DNA of 64,000 nucleotides from Serinicoccus marinus DSM 15273 (lineage in GTDB: Bacteria; Actinomycetota; Actinomycetes; Actinomycetales; Dermatophilaceae). Location: assembly GCF_008386315.1 (NCBI RefSeq), contig NZ_CP043808.1, positions 1,922,001-1,986,000 on the forward strand. The letters run 5' to 3'. Below are positions 1 to 10,593 of this stretch, in pieces. Position numbers and translations under genes: made by a program. The notes beneath the pieces are model-generated. The model saw only the letters and a list, made by a program, of their open reading frames with translations. It did not search any database and was not told the origin of the DNA. Every line of letters starts with the position of its first letter. Position 1 is the stretch's first letter.

Positions 1-304
1 TCATCGAGAGCTACGCCGGCCGGTTCGGCTACGCGTGGTGCGCGACTACACCGGGCACGGGGTCGGCGAGGCCTTCCACTCCGGGCTCGTCATCCCGCAC
101 TACGACGCCGCGCCCGACTACTCGACCGTCATCGAGCCCGGGATGACGTTCACCATCGAGCCGATGCTCAACCTCGGGACACCGGACTGGACCGAGTGGG
201 CGGACGGCTGGACGATCCTCACCGCCGACGGGGCACCGTCCGCGCAGTTCGAGCACACCCTGCTCATCACCGACGACGGGGCCGAGATCCTCACCCTGCC
301 CTGA
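1..304 (+). CDS. map: methionine aminopeptidase type I, C-terminal part, with apparent frameshift
   Basis: The C-terminal part of a type I methionine aminopeptidase, a cytosolic metalloenzyme that removes the initiator methionine. The 5' part lies outside the window. The motif [14 protein letters not shown], the later metal-ligand glutamate in FTIEPML and the C-terminal EHTLLIT are family hallmarks. The first eleven codons ([10 protein letters not shown]) read in frame 3, but VVRDYTGHG onward reads in frame 2. Adding one G after the tyrosine codon near position 33 restores the usual [13 protein letters not shown]. Either the gene is a pseudogene or there is a one-base sequence error. Stop codon at 302-304. 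Confidence 0.85.
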   Translation, partial: HRELRRPVRLRVVRDYTGHGVGEAFHSGLVIPHYDAAPDYSTVIEPGMTFTIEPMLNLGTPDWTEWADGWTILTADGAPSAQFEHTLLITDDGAEILTLP

Positions 305-374
305 GCGGGTCCCGGTGTCGCGTGGGCTGACGTTGCGGCATACTCCCGGAAGGTCTGTGACGAGGGAGGACACC

Positions 375-1133
375 ATGGCAAAGAAGCACGGTCTGGGCAT
401 CGACATCGGTGGCAGCGGCATCAAAGGGGCACCGGTCGACCTCAAGGAGGGCGAGTTCGCGACCGAACGGCAACGCATCCCGACGCCGGAGGAGTCGACG
501 CCCGAGGCGGTGGCCGAGGTCGTCGCCGAGATCGTCGAGCACTTCGAGGACGAGATCGGCAAGAAGCAGCCGGTGGGCATCACGGTCCCGGCCGTCGTGC
601 ACCACGGCACGGTGCGGACCGCGGCCAACATCGACCAGTCCTGGATCGGCACCGATGCCGACGCGCTCTTCACCGAGCGGGTCGGGCGGCAGGTGCACGT
701 CGTCAACGACGCGGACGCCGCGGGCGTCGCGGAGATGCACTACGGCGCGGGGCGGGGCAACGACGGCGTCGTCCTGCTGACCACGCTCGGCACCGGGATC
801 GGCACCGCGCTGTTCATGAACGGCGAGCTGCTGCCCAACACCGAGCTCGGCCACCTGGAGCTGGACGGGCACGACGCGGAGACGCGCGCCGCGAGCAGCG
901 CCCGGGAGAACGAGGACCTGTCGTGGGAGGACTGGGCCGACCGGCTGCAGCGCTACTACTCCCACGTGGAGGACCTGCTCTGGCCCGACCTCATCATCGT
1001 CGGCGGCGGCATCTCCAAGAAGGCGGACAAGTACCTCCCGCTGCTGCACACGCGGGCGCCCATCGTGCCGGCCCAGCTGAAGAACGACGCCGGCATCATC
1101 GGCGCCGCCTGGCAGGCGCAGCACCTGGGCTGA
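375..1133 (+). CDS. ppgK: polyphosphate glucokinase
   Basis: A 252-residue ROK-fold sugar kinase that phosphorylates glucose using inorganic polyphosphate (and usually ATP) to feed glycolysis in the cytosol. Visible motifs: N-terminal phosphate-binding [11 protein letters not shown] (about residues 7-17), GTGIGTAL (about 139-146) and the sugar-binding NTELGHLEL (about 154-162). Length matches actinobacterial PPGKs. I chose the ATG at 375 because GGAGGA lies a few bases upstream; an in-frame start at 315 would add 20 residues unlike the family. It stands alone between map and a decayed region, and nothing odd is seen in the reading frame. Confidence 0.93.
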   Translation: MAKKHGLGIDIGGSGIKGAPVDLKEGEFATERQRIPTPEESTPEAVAEVVAEIVEHFEDEIGKKQPVGITVPAVVHHGTVRTAANIDQSWIGTDADALFTERVGRQVHVVNDADAAGVAEMHYGAGRGNDGVVLLTTLGTGIGTALFMNGELLPNTELGHLELDGHDAETRAASSARENEDLSWEDWADRLQRYYSHVEDLLWPDLIIVGGGISKKADKYLPLLHTRAPIVPAQLKNDAGIIGAAWQAQHLG

Positions 1134-1179
1134 GGGCCGCGGGATCGGTCCGGTCCAGCGCCTCCGTCCGTCCCCCCTC

Positions 1180-1268
1180 GTCTGGACGCCGGAAGGTCAC
1201 TCGAGAGCCCCCTCGAGGAGGCTCCCGAGTGACATACCGGCGCACAGCGGACATACCGGCGTCCAGAC
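1180..1268. repeat. palindromic intergenic repeat, copy A
   Basis: A nested inverted repeat. The inner hairpin (1196-1233) pairs a GTCACTCGAGAGCC arm with a GGAGGCTCCCGAGTGAC arm. The outer arms, GTCTGGACGCCGG (1180-1192) and CCGGCGTCCAGAC (1256-1268), are perfect complements. The right side contains two ACATACCGGCG units. Related copies lie at 1708-1780, 8999-9036 and 62165-62254. It carries no gene and could be a small non-autonomous mobile or structured-RNA element. Confidence 0.75.
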
Positions 1269-1337
1269 TCGGGCCGAGGTGTCCACAGATCTGCGCAGGG
1301 CCCGCCACGACGACCGTCGGTGCGACAGCGTGGACCC

Positions 1338-1718
1338 ATGGACCCCGAGCTCCAGGCCTTCCTCACCACGCACCACCACGTCGTCACCACCCGGGAGGCG
1401 GCGGCCCTCGGCTTCAACCGCGAGGTGCTGCGGCGCCCTGTGCAGCGCAAGGTCCTGGCCCGCGTGGCGCGGGGGGCCTACGTCCAGACCTCGGTCCTCC
1501 TCGGTCATCGGCACCTCGCGGACCGCACGTCCTGCGCGCCCGCGCCCTGCTCCGCTGGCACCCGGACGGGTGGGCGGCGAGCCACACGACGGCCACGCTG
1601 CTGTGGGACCTGCCGCTCCTCGACGACGGTCCTCGCCGACCTCGGTCTCGTGGTCGTCCCGCAGTACCGCATCGTGGACGACGGGCGCGTCGTCCGCGCG
1701 CCTCGACGTCACTCGTGA
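1338..1718 (+). pseudogene. AbiEi-type/DUF559-associated N-terminal domain protein, decayed
   Basis: The start (residues about 1-50, with VVTTREAAALGFNREVLRR and RGAYV) resembles the winged-helix N-terminal domain of AbiEi-like type IV antitoxin proteins, which in actinobacteria are often fused to a DUF559 nuclease-like domain. After LADRT the conserved continuation LRARALLRWHPDGWAASHTT reads in frame 2. It returns to frame 3 for VLADLGLVVVPQY. At least two frameshifts are therefore needed. The C-terminal nuclease-like domain is missing, and the reading frame ends inside palindromic repeat copy B. Family assignment is from pattern recognition only. Confidence 0.55.
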
Positions 1719-1780
1719 GCCTGCCCGGGGAGGCTCTCAGATGACGAGCGGGCTCGGAGATGACATACCGGCGCACAGCC
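1708..1780. repeat. palindromic intergenic repeat, copy B
   Basis: The inner hairpin at 1708-1745 pairs GTCACTCGTGAGCCT with AGGCTCTCAGATGAC. It is followed by TGACATACCGGCGCACAGC, which is nearly the same as the flank of copy A. The stop codon of the decayed AbiEi-like gene lies inside the left arm, so the repeat marks the point where that gene is truncated. Confidence 0.75.
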
Positions 1781-1795
1781 GGGCGCCCGCCCCCC

Positions 1796-3957
<2,162 letters not shown>

Positions 3958-4007
3958 GCAAGACCGTGCGGCCGGTCGGCGCACAGTGCGCGGCCGGTCG
4001 GGGGCGG

Positions 4008-5108
4008 TCAGCCGATGCCGGCGGCGCCGAAGGCCAGGCCGAGCAGGTAGGTGACGACGGCGGCGGCATACCCGATGAGCAGCTGGCGCACCCCCCGGGC
4101 CAGGGGCGAGGCCCCGGAGAGGACGCCGACCACGGCGCCGGTGACGAGCAGCGCCAGCCCGACCAGGAGCATCGCGATCCCTGCGGCGACCAGCCCGGAC
4201 GCGCCGAGCAGGTAGGGCAGCACCGGGACCAGGGCGCCGGAGGCGAAGAAGCCGAAGCTGGCCAGCGCCGCGCCCCAGGGGTTGAGGACGGCGTCCTGGT
4301 CCTCGGCGTCCGTCGCCGCCGCCGGCACGGCGTCCGCCGGCGCGTGCCCGGCCCGGGCGACCTGCCCCAGCACGTCGGCGGCCCGGGCGCGGGCGTGGTC
4401 GCGGTCCATGCCCCGGGCGCGGTAGACGAGCTCGAGCTCGTTGGTCTGCAGGTCCAGCTCCCCCAGCGCCCGGTGGGTCCCGGTGGCGGGCTGCGAGGCG
4501 GAGAGCAGCTCCCGCGCCGAGCGCACCGAGATGTACTCCCCCGCCCCCATCGACAGCGCCCCGGCCAGGAGCCCGGCCATGCCGGCCGCCAGGACGACCG
4601 CCCCGGACACCCCCGTGCCGGCCATGCCCATGATGAGCGCCAGGTTGGAGACCAGGCCGTCGTTGGCACCGAAGACAGCGGCACGGAAGTTGCCGGACAG
4701 CTGCAGCCGACCTCGGGCGGCGAGGCCGCGCAGCACCTCCTCGTGGACCTGCTCGTCCGCCGCCATCGAGGTCGCCGCGTCCTGCTCCTCGGCATACTGG
4801 TTGTCCGACTTCGACCGCTGCAGCAGCGCGAGCACGAAGACCATGCCGAAGCGTCGTGCCAGCCAGGCCTGCACCCGGTGGCTGAGGTTGGCCCGCGGCG
4901 GAGGCTTCGCGTGGTCCCCCAGCAGCTCGATCCAGTGCCCGGCATGCCGCTCCTCGGCCCGCGCGAGCGACAGCAGGATGTCGCGCTCCTCCCCCTGCCG
5001 GCGCGCGGCGACGTCGCGGAAGACCTGGATGTTGGCGCGTTCGTCGGCGAGGTGGCGGCGCCAGCGACGCAGGTCGGCGGGCGCGGGCTGGCGGGTCGTC
5101 ACGCGCAC
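4008..5108 (-). CDS. VIT1/CCC1-family transporter with N-terminal ferritin-like domain
   Basis: About 366 residues. The N-terminal 130 or so residues look like a ferritin-like helical domain (AEERHAGHW and other E/H pairs able to bind di-iron). They are followed by a membrane VIT1/CCC1 domain beginning FRAAVFGANDGLVSNLALIMG, with SMGAGEYISVRS characteristic of the family and two more hydrophobic helices at the C terminus. Such fusions move Fe(II)/Mn(II) out of the cytosol. The start is chosen as GTG at 5108 (next option GTG at 5102). Longer frames would run into the rnpB gene on the other strand. Confidence 0.87.
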   Translation of the reverse strand: MRVTTRQPAPADLRRWRRHLADERANIQVFRDVAARRQGEERDILLSLARAEERHAGHWIELLGDHAKPPPRANLSHRVQAWLARRFGMVFVLALLQRSKSDNQYAEEQDAATSMAADEQVHEEVLRGLAARGRLQLSGNFRAAVFGANDGLVSNLALIMGMAGTGVSGAVVLAAGMAGLLAGALSMGAGEYISVRSARELLSASQPATGTHRALGELDLQTNELELVYRARGMDRDHARARAADVLGQVARAGHAPADAVPAAATDAEDQDAVLNPWGAALASFGFFASGALVPVLPYLLGASGLVAAGIAMLLVGLALLVTGAVVGVLSGASPLARGVRQLLIGYAAAVVTYLLGLAFGAAGIG

Positions 5109-5170
5109 TGAGTCTACGTCTGGTCGACGGGGCGTCCGGCGCTCCCGGCACCGGTATGATCCTCGTCGTG

Positions 5171-5554
5171 GATGAGTCGGCCAGGCGGCCGCGGCGGGCA
5201 CCCTCGTGGTGACCCGTCGAGGAACGTCCGGGCTCCACAGGGCAAGGTGGTGGCTAGCGGCCACCCGGGGCGACCCGCGGGACAGTGCCACAGAAAGCAG
5301 ACCGCCCGCCCTCGTGGCGGGTCAGGGTGAAACGGTGGTGTAAGAGACCACCAGCACGCCAGGTGACTGGCGTGGCTCGGTAAACCCCACCTGGAGCAAG
5401 GCCAGACAGTGCGCGTCCGAGGGCTGCCCGCCCGAGCGCACGGGTAGGCCGCTGGAGGCGTGCGGTGACGCACGTCCGAGATGGATGGTCGCCACCCTCG
5501 CAGTGCCGGCGACGGCGCGAGGGGACAGAACCCGGCGTACCGGCCGGCTCATCC
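5171..5554 (+). ncRNA. rnpB: RNase P RNA, bacterial class A
   Basis: The catalytic RNA of RNase P, which matures tRNA 5' ends. The terminal P1 helix is visible: GGATGAG at 5171-5177 and CTCATCC closing at 5554. Conserved segments in order: GAGGAACGTCCGGGCTCC (P4 region), ACAGAAAGCAGACCGCC, GGGTGAAACGGTGG, TAAACCCCACCTGGAGCAAG, and CCGAGATGGATGG near the 3' side. Length about 384 nt is normal for actinobacteria. A TATGAT -10-like hexamer lies at 5155-5160. The 3' end overlaps the end of the convergent HAD gene by about 6 nt. Confidence 0.95.
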
Positions 5555-6364
5555 ACCCCGCAGCAGCACGTCCAGGGCGCGGGCGACGCCGTCCTCGTCG
5601 TTGCTCGCGACCACCTCGTCGCAGACGGCGAGGACGTCGGTATGCGCGTTCGCCACGGCGTGCGCGCGTCCGGCCCACTCCAGCATCGGGATGTCGTTGG
5701 GCATGTCGCCGAACGCCCAGACCTCGGTGGCGTCGACCGGCCGGCGCTGCTCGGCGCACCAGGTCGAGATGGCCAGGGCCTTGGTGACGCCGCTGGCGGT
5801 GACCTCGGCCATCCGCACCGCGCCGGAGTGGGCCACCTCCGCCCGGTCGCCGACGACCTGCGCCACCCGCGCGCTCAGCTCCTCGGTCTCCCAGCCGTCG
5901 TGCCGGACGAGGATCTTGCCGGCCGGCTCGGCCGCCAGCTCACCCAGGCTCCCCCGCAGCCACTCGCCGTCGATCCGTCCGCTGGCCCGCTCGAAGTCGG
6001 GCTCCCGCGCGAAGCCGCGCAGCGACTCGGTCGCGAGCTGCGCACCCGGCACACCCTCCTTGATGTCCTGGAGCAGCCGGCCGGTGAGGTCGGCACCGAT
6101 CAGCCGGTGGCCGACCACCTCGCGGCGGGCGACGTCATAGGTGAAGGCGCCGTTGCCGCACAGGGCCAGGCCGGTGACGCCCAGGTCACCCAGCTCGTGC
6201 ATCCACCGGGGCGGACGGGCCGTCACGAGCACGACCACCACTCCTGCCTCGGAGCACCGGTCGAGGACGTCACGGGTATAGGGCGAGACGGTGCCGTCGG
6301 AGCGCAGCAGCGTGCCATCGCAGTCGGTCGCGACGACCCGGGGGGCCTGCGGCACGCGGCTCAC
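5549..6364 (-). CDS. HAD-superfamily (Cof-type) phosphatase
   Basis: A 271-residue class IIB HAD hydrolase. Motif I is ATDCDGTLL near residue 11 (nucleophile and acid/base aspartates). Motif II is VLVTARP, the motif III lysine lies in SGVTKALAI, and motif IV is AFGDMPNDIPML. A Cof-type cap domain lies between motifs II and III. Likely substrates are sugar phosphates or other small phosphometabolites; none can be assigned. The GTG at 6364 overlaps the stop of the RNB ribonuclease gene (GTGA), so the two are translationally coupled. Confidence 0.9.
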   Translation of the reverse strand: MSRVPQAPRVVATDCDGTLLRSDGTVSPYTRDVLDRCSEAGVVVVLVTARPPRWMHELGDLGVTGLALCGNGAFTYDVARREVVGHRLIGADLTGRLLQDIKEGVPGAQLATESLRGFAREPDFERASGRIDGEWLRGSLGELAAEPAGKILVRHDGWETEELSARVAQVVGDRAEVAHSGAVRMAEVTASGVTKALAISTWCAEQRRPVDATEVWAFGDMPNDIPMLEWAGRAHAVANAHTDVLAVCDEVVASNDEDGVARALDVLLRGG

Positions 6365-7821
6365 CCGTCGTCCCGGCCCACGATCCGCAGGTCCACCTCG
6401 CCGGCCAGGATGTCGGCCCGCTCGACCCGGACCGTCACCGCGCTGCCGAGCCGGGCGCTGCCGGTGGCGACATCGCTGACCGGCGGGTCGAGCAGCTGCA
6501 CCCGGACGCGGCCGCCGTCGACCCCGTCGACGACGACTGCCTCGAAGTCCGCGCCGACCCGGTCGCTCAGCACGGCCGCCTCGACAGCGGTCACGCACGC
6601 CCGGTCGACGGCCTTGGCGCCGCGACCGGTCTCCTCCATGAGGTCGGGCAGGTCGGGCAGCGCCGCGCGCGCCCAGGTCGGGACGTCGCGGCCCCCGCTC
6701 AGGGCCGCGCACACCGCGAGCCCGAAGCGGTCCACGAGCCGGCGCAGCGGCGCGGTCACGTGGGCGTAGGGGGCGGCGATGGCCGACTGCACCTGCTCGT
6801 CCTCCGGGGGCAGCTCGCCGTCGAAGGCGGTGTAGCCCGCGCCACGGAAGAGGAAGGTCGCGGCGTTGACGATGGCGAGGTGACGGGTGTCGCCCTTGTC
6901 CAGCGTGCGGAGGAACTCGCCGTACGGCATACCCTCCGGCCAACTGGCGCCGAGCGCCTCGACCTCCCGGCGGAAGCGGGCGACCGCGCCGTCGGTCGGC
7001 TCGGGCATCGTGCGCAGGATGCCCACGCCGCCGTCGAGCATGATGCGGGCGGCGACCATGCCGGTGAGCAGCGAGATCTGGGCGTTCCAGTCCTCGGCGG
7101 GCAGCAGCGGGCGCAGTGTGAGGTCGTACTCGCACTGCTCGCCCACCCCGACCTCCTGCTCGGGCATCGGCAGGCTGGCTCCGCCGCGGTCGATCTCGCG
7201 GGCGATCCGCAGCTCACCGACCTCCTTGAGCAGCAGCAGCGTCTCCTCCGCCTCGCCGCCGTCGACCAGCCCCTGCACCTCGTCGTAGGTGTAGCGCCGG
7301 CGCGAGCGCACCATCGCGCGGTAGAGCTCGGCGCTGCTGCGCTCCCCCTGCGCCGTGAGCCGCATGTCCCAGAGGTATGCCGGTCGCACGGCGTCCGGGA
7401 GCAGGCTCGCCGCCTCCTCGCTCAGGGCCGGCGGGTGCAGGGGCACCCGCGTGTCCGGGCAGTAGATCGTCTGCCCGCGCAGCCGCGTCTCCGCGTCCAG
7501 CGCACCGCCCTCGGCGAGGAACGCGGGGACGTCGGCGATGGCATACCGCACCCGGTAGCCCTCTCCGTCCCGGGTGATGTGCATCGCCTGGTCCAGGTCC
7601 ATGGAGCCCGGCGGGTCGATGGTGATGAGCTCCAGGGCGGTCTCGTCGCGCTCCGGGAGCTCGGGCGCGGCGACGCCCTGCTCGACCTCGGCCAGCGCTG
7701 CGTCCGGGAAGGTCTGCCGCACGTCGAGGTCGGTGCGGATCTGCTCGAAGGCCTGCGTGAGCAGGCGCCCCGTGTCCGACGCGGACGGGTCGCAGGCGAG
7801 GGTGGTTGCGCGTTCGACCAT
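6361..7821 (-). CDS. RNB-domain 3'-5' exoribonuclease
   Basis: A 486-residue protein with the RNase II/R catalytic RNB domain. The DPPGSMDLDQAMH motif (about residues 64-76) supplies the metal-binding aspartates. RYAIADVPAFL and the downstream APYAHVTAPLRRLVDRF stretch (about residues 345-362) are also typical. It lacks the N-terminal cold-shock domains of full RNase R, so it belongs to the short actinobacterial RNB proteins; the C terminus is a likely S1/OB-like fold. The ATG at 7821 is 7 bp downstream of TAGGGT with no Shine-Dalgarno, suggesting a leaderless mRNA. It is divergent from yaaA. Confidence 0.9.
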   Translation of the reverse strand: MVERATTLACDPSASDTGRLLTQAFEQIRTDLDVRQTFPDAALAEVEQGVAAPELPERDETALELITIDPPGSMDLDQAMHITRDGEGYRVRYAIADVPAFLAEGGALDAETRLRGQTIYCPDTRVPLHPPALSEEAASLLPDAVRPAYLWDMRLTAQGERSSAELYRAMVRSRRRYTYDEVQGLVDGGEAEETLLLLKEVGELRIAREIDRGGASLPMPEQEVGVGEQCEYDLTLRPLLPAEDWNAQISLLTGMVAARIMLDGGVGILRTMPEPTDGAVARFRREVEALGASWPEGMPYGEFLRTLDKGDTRHLAIVNAATFLFRGAGYTAFDGELPPEDEQVQSAIAAPYAHVTAPLRRLVDRFGLAVCAALSGGRDVPTWARAALPDLPDLMEETGRGAKAVDRACVTAVEAAVLSDRVGADFEAVVVDGVDGGRVRVQLLDPPVSDVATGSARLGSAVTVRVERADILAGEVDLRIVGRDDG

Positions 7822-7869
7822 GGCCGACACCCTACGTGTCGCCACCGACACCTGACCTACCCTGGCGCG

Positions 7870-8616
7870 GTGCTGATCCTGCTCCCCCCGTCCGAGACCA
7901 AGGCGACCCGGACGCGGGGCGCGCCGTTGCGCTGGGAGCGGCTCAGCGCCGCTGGGCTCACCACGGCACGGCAGCAGGTGGCGGACGCGCTGCGCGACGT
8001 GAGCGCGGCTGCGGACGCCCCCGCGCGCCTGGGTGTGAGCCCCAACCTCACCGACGAGATCGGGCGCAACACCCGGTTGCACGACGCCCCCACGCTGCCG
8101 GCCCGCGACCTCTACACGGGGGTGCTCTACGACGCGCTCGACCTCGGCTCGCTCGACGCCGCCTCCTCGCGTCGCGCCGGCGCCCGGCTCCGGGTCGTCT
8201 CCGCGCTCTACGGCTCGGTGCGCATGACCGACCGGCTCGCGCCCTACCGCCTGTCGATGGCCGTCAACCTCCCGGGCACCGGCCCGCTCGCGTCGTTCTG
8301 GCGCCCGCTGCTGGACCCGGTGCTGTCGGCCGAGGCGGGGCGCGGGCTCGTCGTGGACTGCCGCTCCAGCACGTATGCCGCCGCCTGGGCACCCTCCGGG
8401 CGCCTGGCCGAGCGCTGGGTCCAGGTGCGCGTGCCGGGCGCCACGCACATGGCCAAGCACACCCGCGGCCTCGTGGCGCGGGCGCTGTGCCAGAACTCGG
8501 CCGACCCGCGCCGGCCGGCCGCGCTCCTCGACCTGCTGATGCCGACCTTCGAGGTCGCACTGCACGAGCCGTCGCGCACCGGCGCGCCGTGGATGCTCGA
8601 CGTCCAGCCGGCCTGA
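7870..8616 (+). CDS. yaaA: YaaA-family peroxide stress protein
   Basis: A 248-residue DUF328/UPF0246 protein. It starts VLILLPPSETK and contains YTGVLYDAL, SALYGSVRMTDRLAPYRLSM, VVDCRSSTYAA and the basic THMAKHTRGLVAR, all typical of YaaA. The E. coli homologue limits iron-driven oxidative DNA damage and has DNA-binding activity. The GTG start at 7870 follows TACCCT by 6 bp, so the mRNA is probably leaderless. Only 48 bp separate it from the divergent RNB gene, so the two promoters must overlap. Confidence 0.9.
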   Translation: MLILLPPSETKATRTRGAPLRWERLSAAGLTTARQQVADALRDVSAAADAPARLGVSPNLTDEIGRNTRLHDAPTLPARDLYTGVLYDALDLGSLDAASSRRAGARLRVVSALYGSVRMTDRLAPYRLSMAVNLPGTGPLASFWRPLLDPVLSAEAGRGLVVDCRSSTYAAAWAPSGRLAERWVQVRVPGATHMAKHTRGLVARALCQNSADPRRPAALLDLLMPTFEVALHEPSRTGAPWMLDVQPA

Positions 8617-8665
8617 GCAACCGCGGCCCGCCCGCACCACCCGACCGAGCGTCGCGAATGGTTGC

Positions 8666-8977
8666 TTAGGGCCGGCGGGCGACGACGCTGAGCGCCACCG
8701 GCACCTGCGAGCGCCATGGCTCGGGCAGCACCCACGCGTCTCCCTCGACCGTCATCGACGGGTGCTGCGGCCACGGCAGGTCCTGGTGCTCGCCGACGGA
8801 CACGACCTGCAGGCCGGCATCGACGAGCGCCATGAGGATCTCGGAGACGGAGTGGCTCCACTCGACGTTGCGCGGCTGGGTGATCGCGCTGGTGTCGCCG
8901 TCGGTGTAGGTCACCCCGTCGTCGTGGGTGAAGACCTCGCCCTCGGGGAGCGGGAAGTAGCCGTATGCGGGCGTCAT
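8666..8977 (-). pseudogene. SAM-dependent methyltransferase, C-terminal remnant
   Basis: 103 codons read from an ATG at 8977. The content (YFPLPEGEVF, then the EWSHSVSEILMALVDAGL helix and EHQDLPWPQHP) matches only the last third of a class I SAM-dependent methyltransferase of the small-molecule type. The SAM-binding Rossmann half is absent. The upstream side runs within 25 bp into the half-copy of the palindromic repeat at 8999-9036, so the gene was probably cut there. Its local ATG may allow a stub protein, but no activity is expected. Confidence 0.65.
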
Positions 8978-8998
8978 GACGGCCGGGTCGGTGTCGAG

Positions 8999-9036
8999 CG
9001 AGGAGGCTCCTGAGTGACGAACCGGCTCCCAGACGC
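8999..9036. repeat. palindromic intergenic repeat, half copy C
   Basis: Only the right arm is present: GGAGGCTCCTGAGTGAC followed by GAACCGGC, as in copies A, B and D. No left arm can be paired. It sits at the broken end of the methyltransferase remnant. Confidence 0.6.
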
Positions 9037-9041
9037 GGCTC

Positions 9042-9112
9042 GGCCCGGCCAGGGCAGACAGGTGCAGAGCGGGCAGGTCAGGCCCGGGCAGGCCAGGCCG
9101 GTCGCGATGAGA
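9042..9112. repeat. short degenerate direct repeats
   Basis: A 70-bp spacer made of imperfect GGGCAGG(T/C)CAGGCC-like units between the methyltransferase remnant and the end of the phosphatase gene. It has no coding signal, and its function is unknown. Confidence 0.4.
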
Positions 9113-9859
9113 TCAGGTCAGGTCGTGCAGGTGGTGCGTGTCGTTGACGAAGGCCACCTGCATCCCGCCGTCCGGCCAGAGCTCGACCGCGCTGAGCGAG
9201 GCAGGGCCGGTCGCGATGCTCCAGCCGCGCTCGTGGTCGACGCCCAGGAGCCGGCAGAGGACGGACATGATCACCACCCGGTGCGTGGCGACGACGACGG
9301 TCCCGCCCCCGGCCACGGCACGGTCGAGCGCCCCGGCCACCCGCTGGTCCAGCTCGCGACGGGACTCCCCACCCGGCCGGGAGAAGTCACGGTCGCTGCG
9401 CAGCCGTGCGAGATCCTTGGGGGACTGCGCCGCCAGGGCGGGCATGGCCCGACCGTCCCAGTCGCCGAAGCCCTGCTCGTCCCAGTCGCGGTCCACGTCC
9501 GGCTCCACGCCGAGCGCGCGGGCGACCACGTCCCCCGTCTCGCGGGCCCGGGCCAGCGACGAGGTCACCACGCGGGGCGGGCCGTGCTCGGCGCGACCCA
9601 GGAGCGCCGCGACGGCACCGGCGGCCGCCTCGGCCTGACGCCGTCCCTGCGCGTTGAGGCCCGGGTCGGCTCCCCCGCGCCCGTCCATCCGGTGCTGCAC
9701 CGTGAAGTCGGTCACCCCGTGCCGCACGAGGACCAGCCGGGTCGGCCCGTCCAGCACCGGGACGGTCTCGTCCGACAGATAGGTCTCGACCTCGGCAGCC
9801 GTCCCGCCGTCCCCCTCGCCCCCGCCGTCCGGTGGCCCGACGGGGACGCGCGCCGTCAC
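9113..9859 (-). CDS. histidine phosphatase family protein
   Basis: A 248-residue phosphoglycerate-mutase-like phosphatase. RHG (about residues 44-46, in LVLVRHGVTDF) holds the phospho-acceptor histidine. SSLARARETG carries the second arginine and THRVVIM the second catalytic histidine. In many actinobacteria the gene at this position is an RNase H-acid phosphatase fusion; here only about 35 residues precede the phosphatase, so the RNase H half is absent. The GTG start at 9859 overlaps the stop of the zinc-ribbon gene (GTGA), and the order Nif3-zinc ribbon-phosphatase is kept. Confidence 0.88.
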   Translation of the reverse strand: MTARVPVGPPDGGGEGDGGTAAEVETYLSDETVPVLDGPTRLVLVRHGVTDFTVQHRMDGRGGADPGLNAQGRRQAEAAAGAVAALLGRAEHGPPRVVTSSLARARETGDVVARALGVEPDVDRDWDEQGFGDWDGRAMPALAAQSPKDLARLRSDRDFSRPGGESRRELDQRVAGALDRAVAGGGTVVVATHRVVIMSVLCRLLGVDHERGWSIATGPASLSAVELWPDGGMQVAFVNDTHHLHDLT

Positions 9860-10593
9860 AGGCCGGACTCCGCCGTCCGCACCAGGATCCGGCCGCACTC
9901 CTCGCAGCGGACGACCTCGTCCTCGGCAGCCGCCGCGATCCGCCCCAGGTCGACCGCGTTGAGCTCCAGCCGGCAGCCCCCGCACCGGCGCTGCTGCAGC
10001 GTCGCCGCGCCCGACCCGGTCTGCGCCCGCATCCGCTCGTAGAGCGCGACCAGCTCGTCGGACAGGTCGGCCACGATGGCCTCACGCCCCGCGGCGACCT
10101 GCTCCCGCTCGGCGGCGATGCCCGCCGCCTTCTCGTCACGCACCGCGCGCAGCTCGGTCAGGCGTGCCGCGTGCTCGTCACGGGCCGTGGTGGCGCTGCG
10201 CTCGGCCGCCTGGGCCTGCTCGACCCGCTCCATGACCTCGAGCTCCTCGTCCTCGAGCACGCTCTGCCGGCGGCCGAGCGACTCCAGCTCGTGCTGCAAC
10301 CCCTGCAGGTCCTTCGCGCTCCCGGTGCCGGCGTCCAGCCGCTGCTGGTCCCGGGCGGCGCGGTCGCGCACCTGCTGCACGGCGGCCTCGGCCTTGGCGA
10401 CCTCGCGCTCGAGGTCGCCGACCTCGGTCCCCGTGCGCACGACGGCAGCCTCCAGCCCGGGCGCCTCGCCCTCCATCCGGGTGATGTCGACCTGCTCGGG
10501 CAGGCTGCGCATCCGGTGGTCCAGCTGGGCCAGGGTGGTGTCGAGCTCCTGCAGCTCCAGCAGGCGCGCCTGCATCTGGGGGGAGGCCTTCAC
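9856..10593 (-). CDS. zinc-ribbon coiled-coil protein
   Basis: A 245-residue cytosolic protein. Residues about 5-185 are a long alpha-helical coiled coil rich in E, R, A and Q. The C terminus is a four-cysteine zinc ribbon (CGGC near residue 202 and CEEC near residue 229). This is the conserved C4-type zinc-ribbon family found next to Nif3 proteins in actinobacteria; the molecular role is unknown, with nucleic-acid or protein tethering as a guess. It is coupled on both sides by overlaps (its ATG at 10593 overlaps the Nif3 stop, and its stop overlaps the phosphatase start). Confidence 0.87.
   Translation of the reverse strand: MKASPQMQARLLELQELDTTLAQLDHRMRSLPEQVDITRMEGEAPGLEAAVVRTGTEVGDLEREVAKAEAAVQQVRDRAARDQQRLDAGTGSAKDLQGLQHELESLGRRQSVLEDEELEVMERVEQAQAAERSATTARDEHAARLTELRAVRDEKAAGIAAEREQVAAGREAIVADLSDELVALYERMRAQTGSGAATLQQRRCGGCRLELNAVDLGRIAAAAEDEVVRCEECGRILVRTAESGL

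Noticed and set aside
9014..9112. Coding frame through GGCAGGTCAGG-like repeats
   Set aside because: It is only repeat-derived Q/V/R/P-rich sequence merging into the antisense of the phosphatase gene.
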